In this document: in pieces, positions 5,757 through 5,905 of the stretch
How the letters are laid out: the number at the start of each line of letters is the position of its first letter
Position numbering within the stretch: position 1 is the stretch's first letter
Source of the DNA: an uncultured archaeon
GTDB lineage: Archaea > Aenigmatarchaeota > Aenigmatarchaeia > GW2011-AR5
NCBI GenBank assembly: GCA_903825675.1
Contig: CAIKBN010000121.1
Span: 1-5,905, forward strand
DNA: 5,905 bases
Direction of reading: 5' to 3'
The notes under the pieces: model-generated
Database searches by the model: none
The model's input: only the letters and a program-made list of their open reading frames with translations
What the model was told of the DNA's origin: nothing
Made by a program: the position numbers and the translations under genes

Positions 5757-5905
5757 TTATTTTGATTTAGGCATTGCTTCTTTTGGTGCCTCTGGCACAA
5801 GCGTTTTTAATTCGTTGGTCTCTCTTACAGCTTTCATAAGAAGCTCGCCTATTATGCTTTTGTCAATTATGTTTGCTTCCAATGCAAGGGATTTAGCTTC
5901 CATGA
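5757..5905 (-). CDS. rplP0: Ribosomal protein L10/P0, C-terminal end only
   Basis: The frame enters from the right edge and ends at TAA 5757-5759; 48 full codons are visible, beginning with an internal Met. The text [11 protein letters not shown]...[14 protein letters not shown] has the Ala/Leu helix pattern of the last P0 spine helices, on which L12/P1 dimers sit, and the gene lies directly before L12/P1 as in other archaea. P0 anchors the stalk to 23S rRNA through its N-terminal domain, which is outside the window. After the last helix the protein stops with a short Pro/Lys tail ([12 protein letters not shown]). The long acidic hinge and terminal L-F motif found in most archaeal P0 proteins are absent. 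The stop is clean, and the L12 ribosome site follows within 20 bases. Identity rests on pattern and gene order. Confidence 0.85.
   Translation of the reverse strand, partial: MEAKSLALEANIIDKSIIGELLMKAVRETNELKTLVPEAPKEAMPKSK

Overview
The window looks like a piece of an archaeal chromosome, AT-rich by eye. The evidence is a ribosomal stalk pair of archaeal type (P0/L10 followed by an L12/P1 protein ending in GLGALFG), an archaeal-architecture alanyl-tRNA synthetase with an N-terminal Cys4 zinc motif, a MinD-type ATPase, and Shine-Dalgarno sites matching an archaeal 16S tail (GGAGG, GGTG). The short intergenic gaps, small proteins and sequence flavour suggest a DPANN lineage such as Woesearchaeota or a relative. 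That placement is an inference, not something the sequence proves.

The layout is two converging gene blocks. The plus strand block (1-2520) holds four genes: the C-terminal two-thirds or more of a MinD-like ATPase that runs off the left edge, a small Mth938-fold (DUF498) protein, a low-molecular-weight thioredoxin reductase, and a membrane-anchored protein of unknown function whose outer part is packed with N-glycosylation sequons. The minus strand block, read from right to left (5905-2510), holds the end of ribosomal protein P0/L10, the stalk protein L12/P1, alanyl-tRNA synthetase, and an unlisted 41-residue ORF. The two blocks overlap tail to tail by 11 bp at 2510-2520. No stretch longer than 300 bases lacks a gene.

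The minus block is a translation cluster (ribosome stalk plus aminoacylation and proofreading of tRNA-Ala). The plus block mixes a membrane-associated positioning ATPase, thiol redox metabolism and a surface protein. No mobile element, CRISPR array, rRNA or tRNA gene was seen.

The points most worth a second look are the paired 8-bp-stem/15-nt-loop hairpins between alaS and the small ORF, the small ORF itself, the repeat-built glycosylation tail, the uncertain (perhaps non-AUG) start of the surface protein, and a P0 that seems to lack the usual acidic LF-type tail. I did not find convincing evidence of a wholly new system; most of the window is core archaeal biology.
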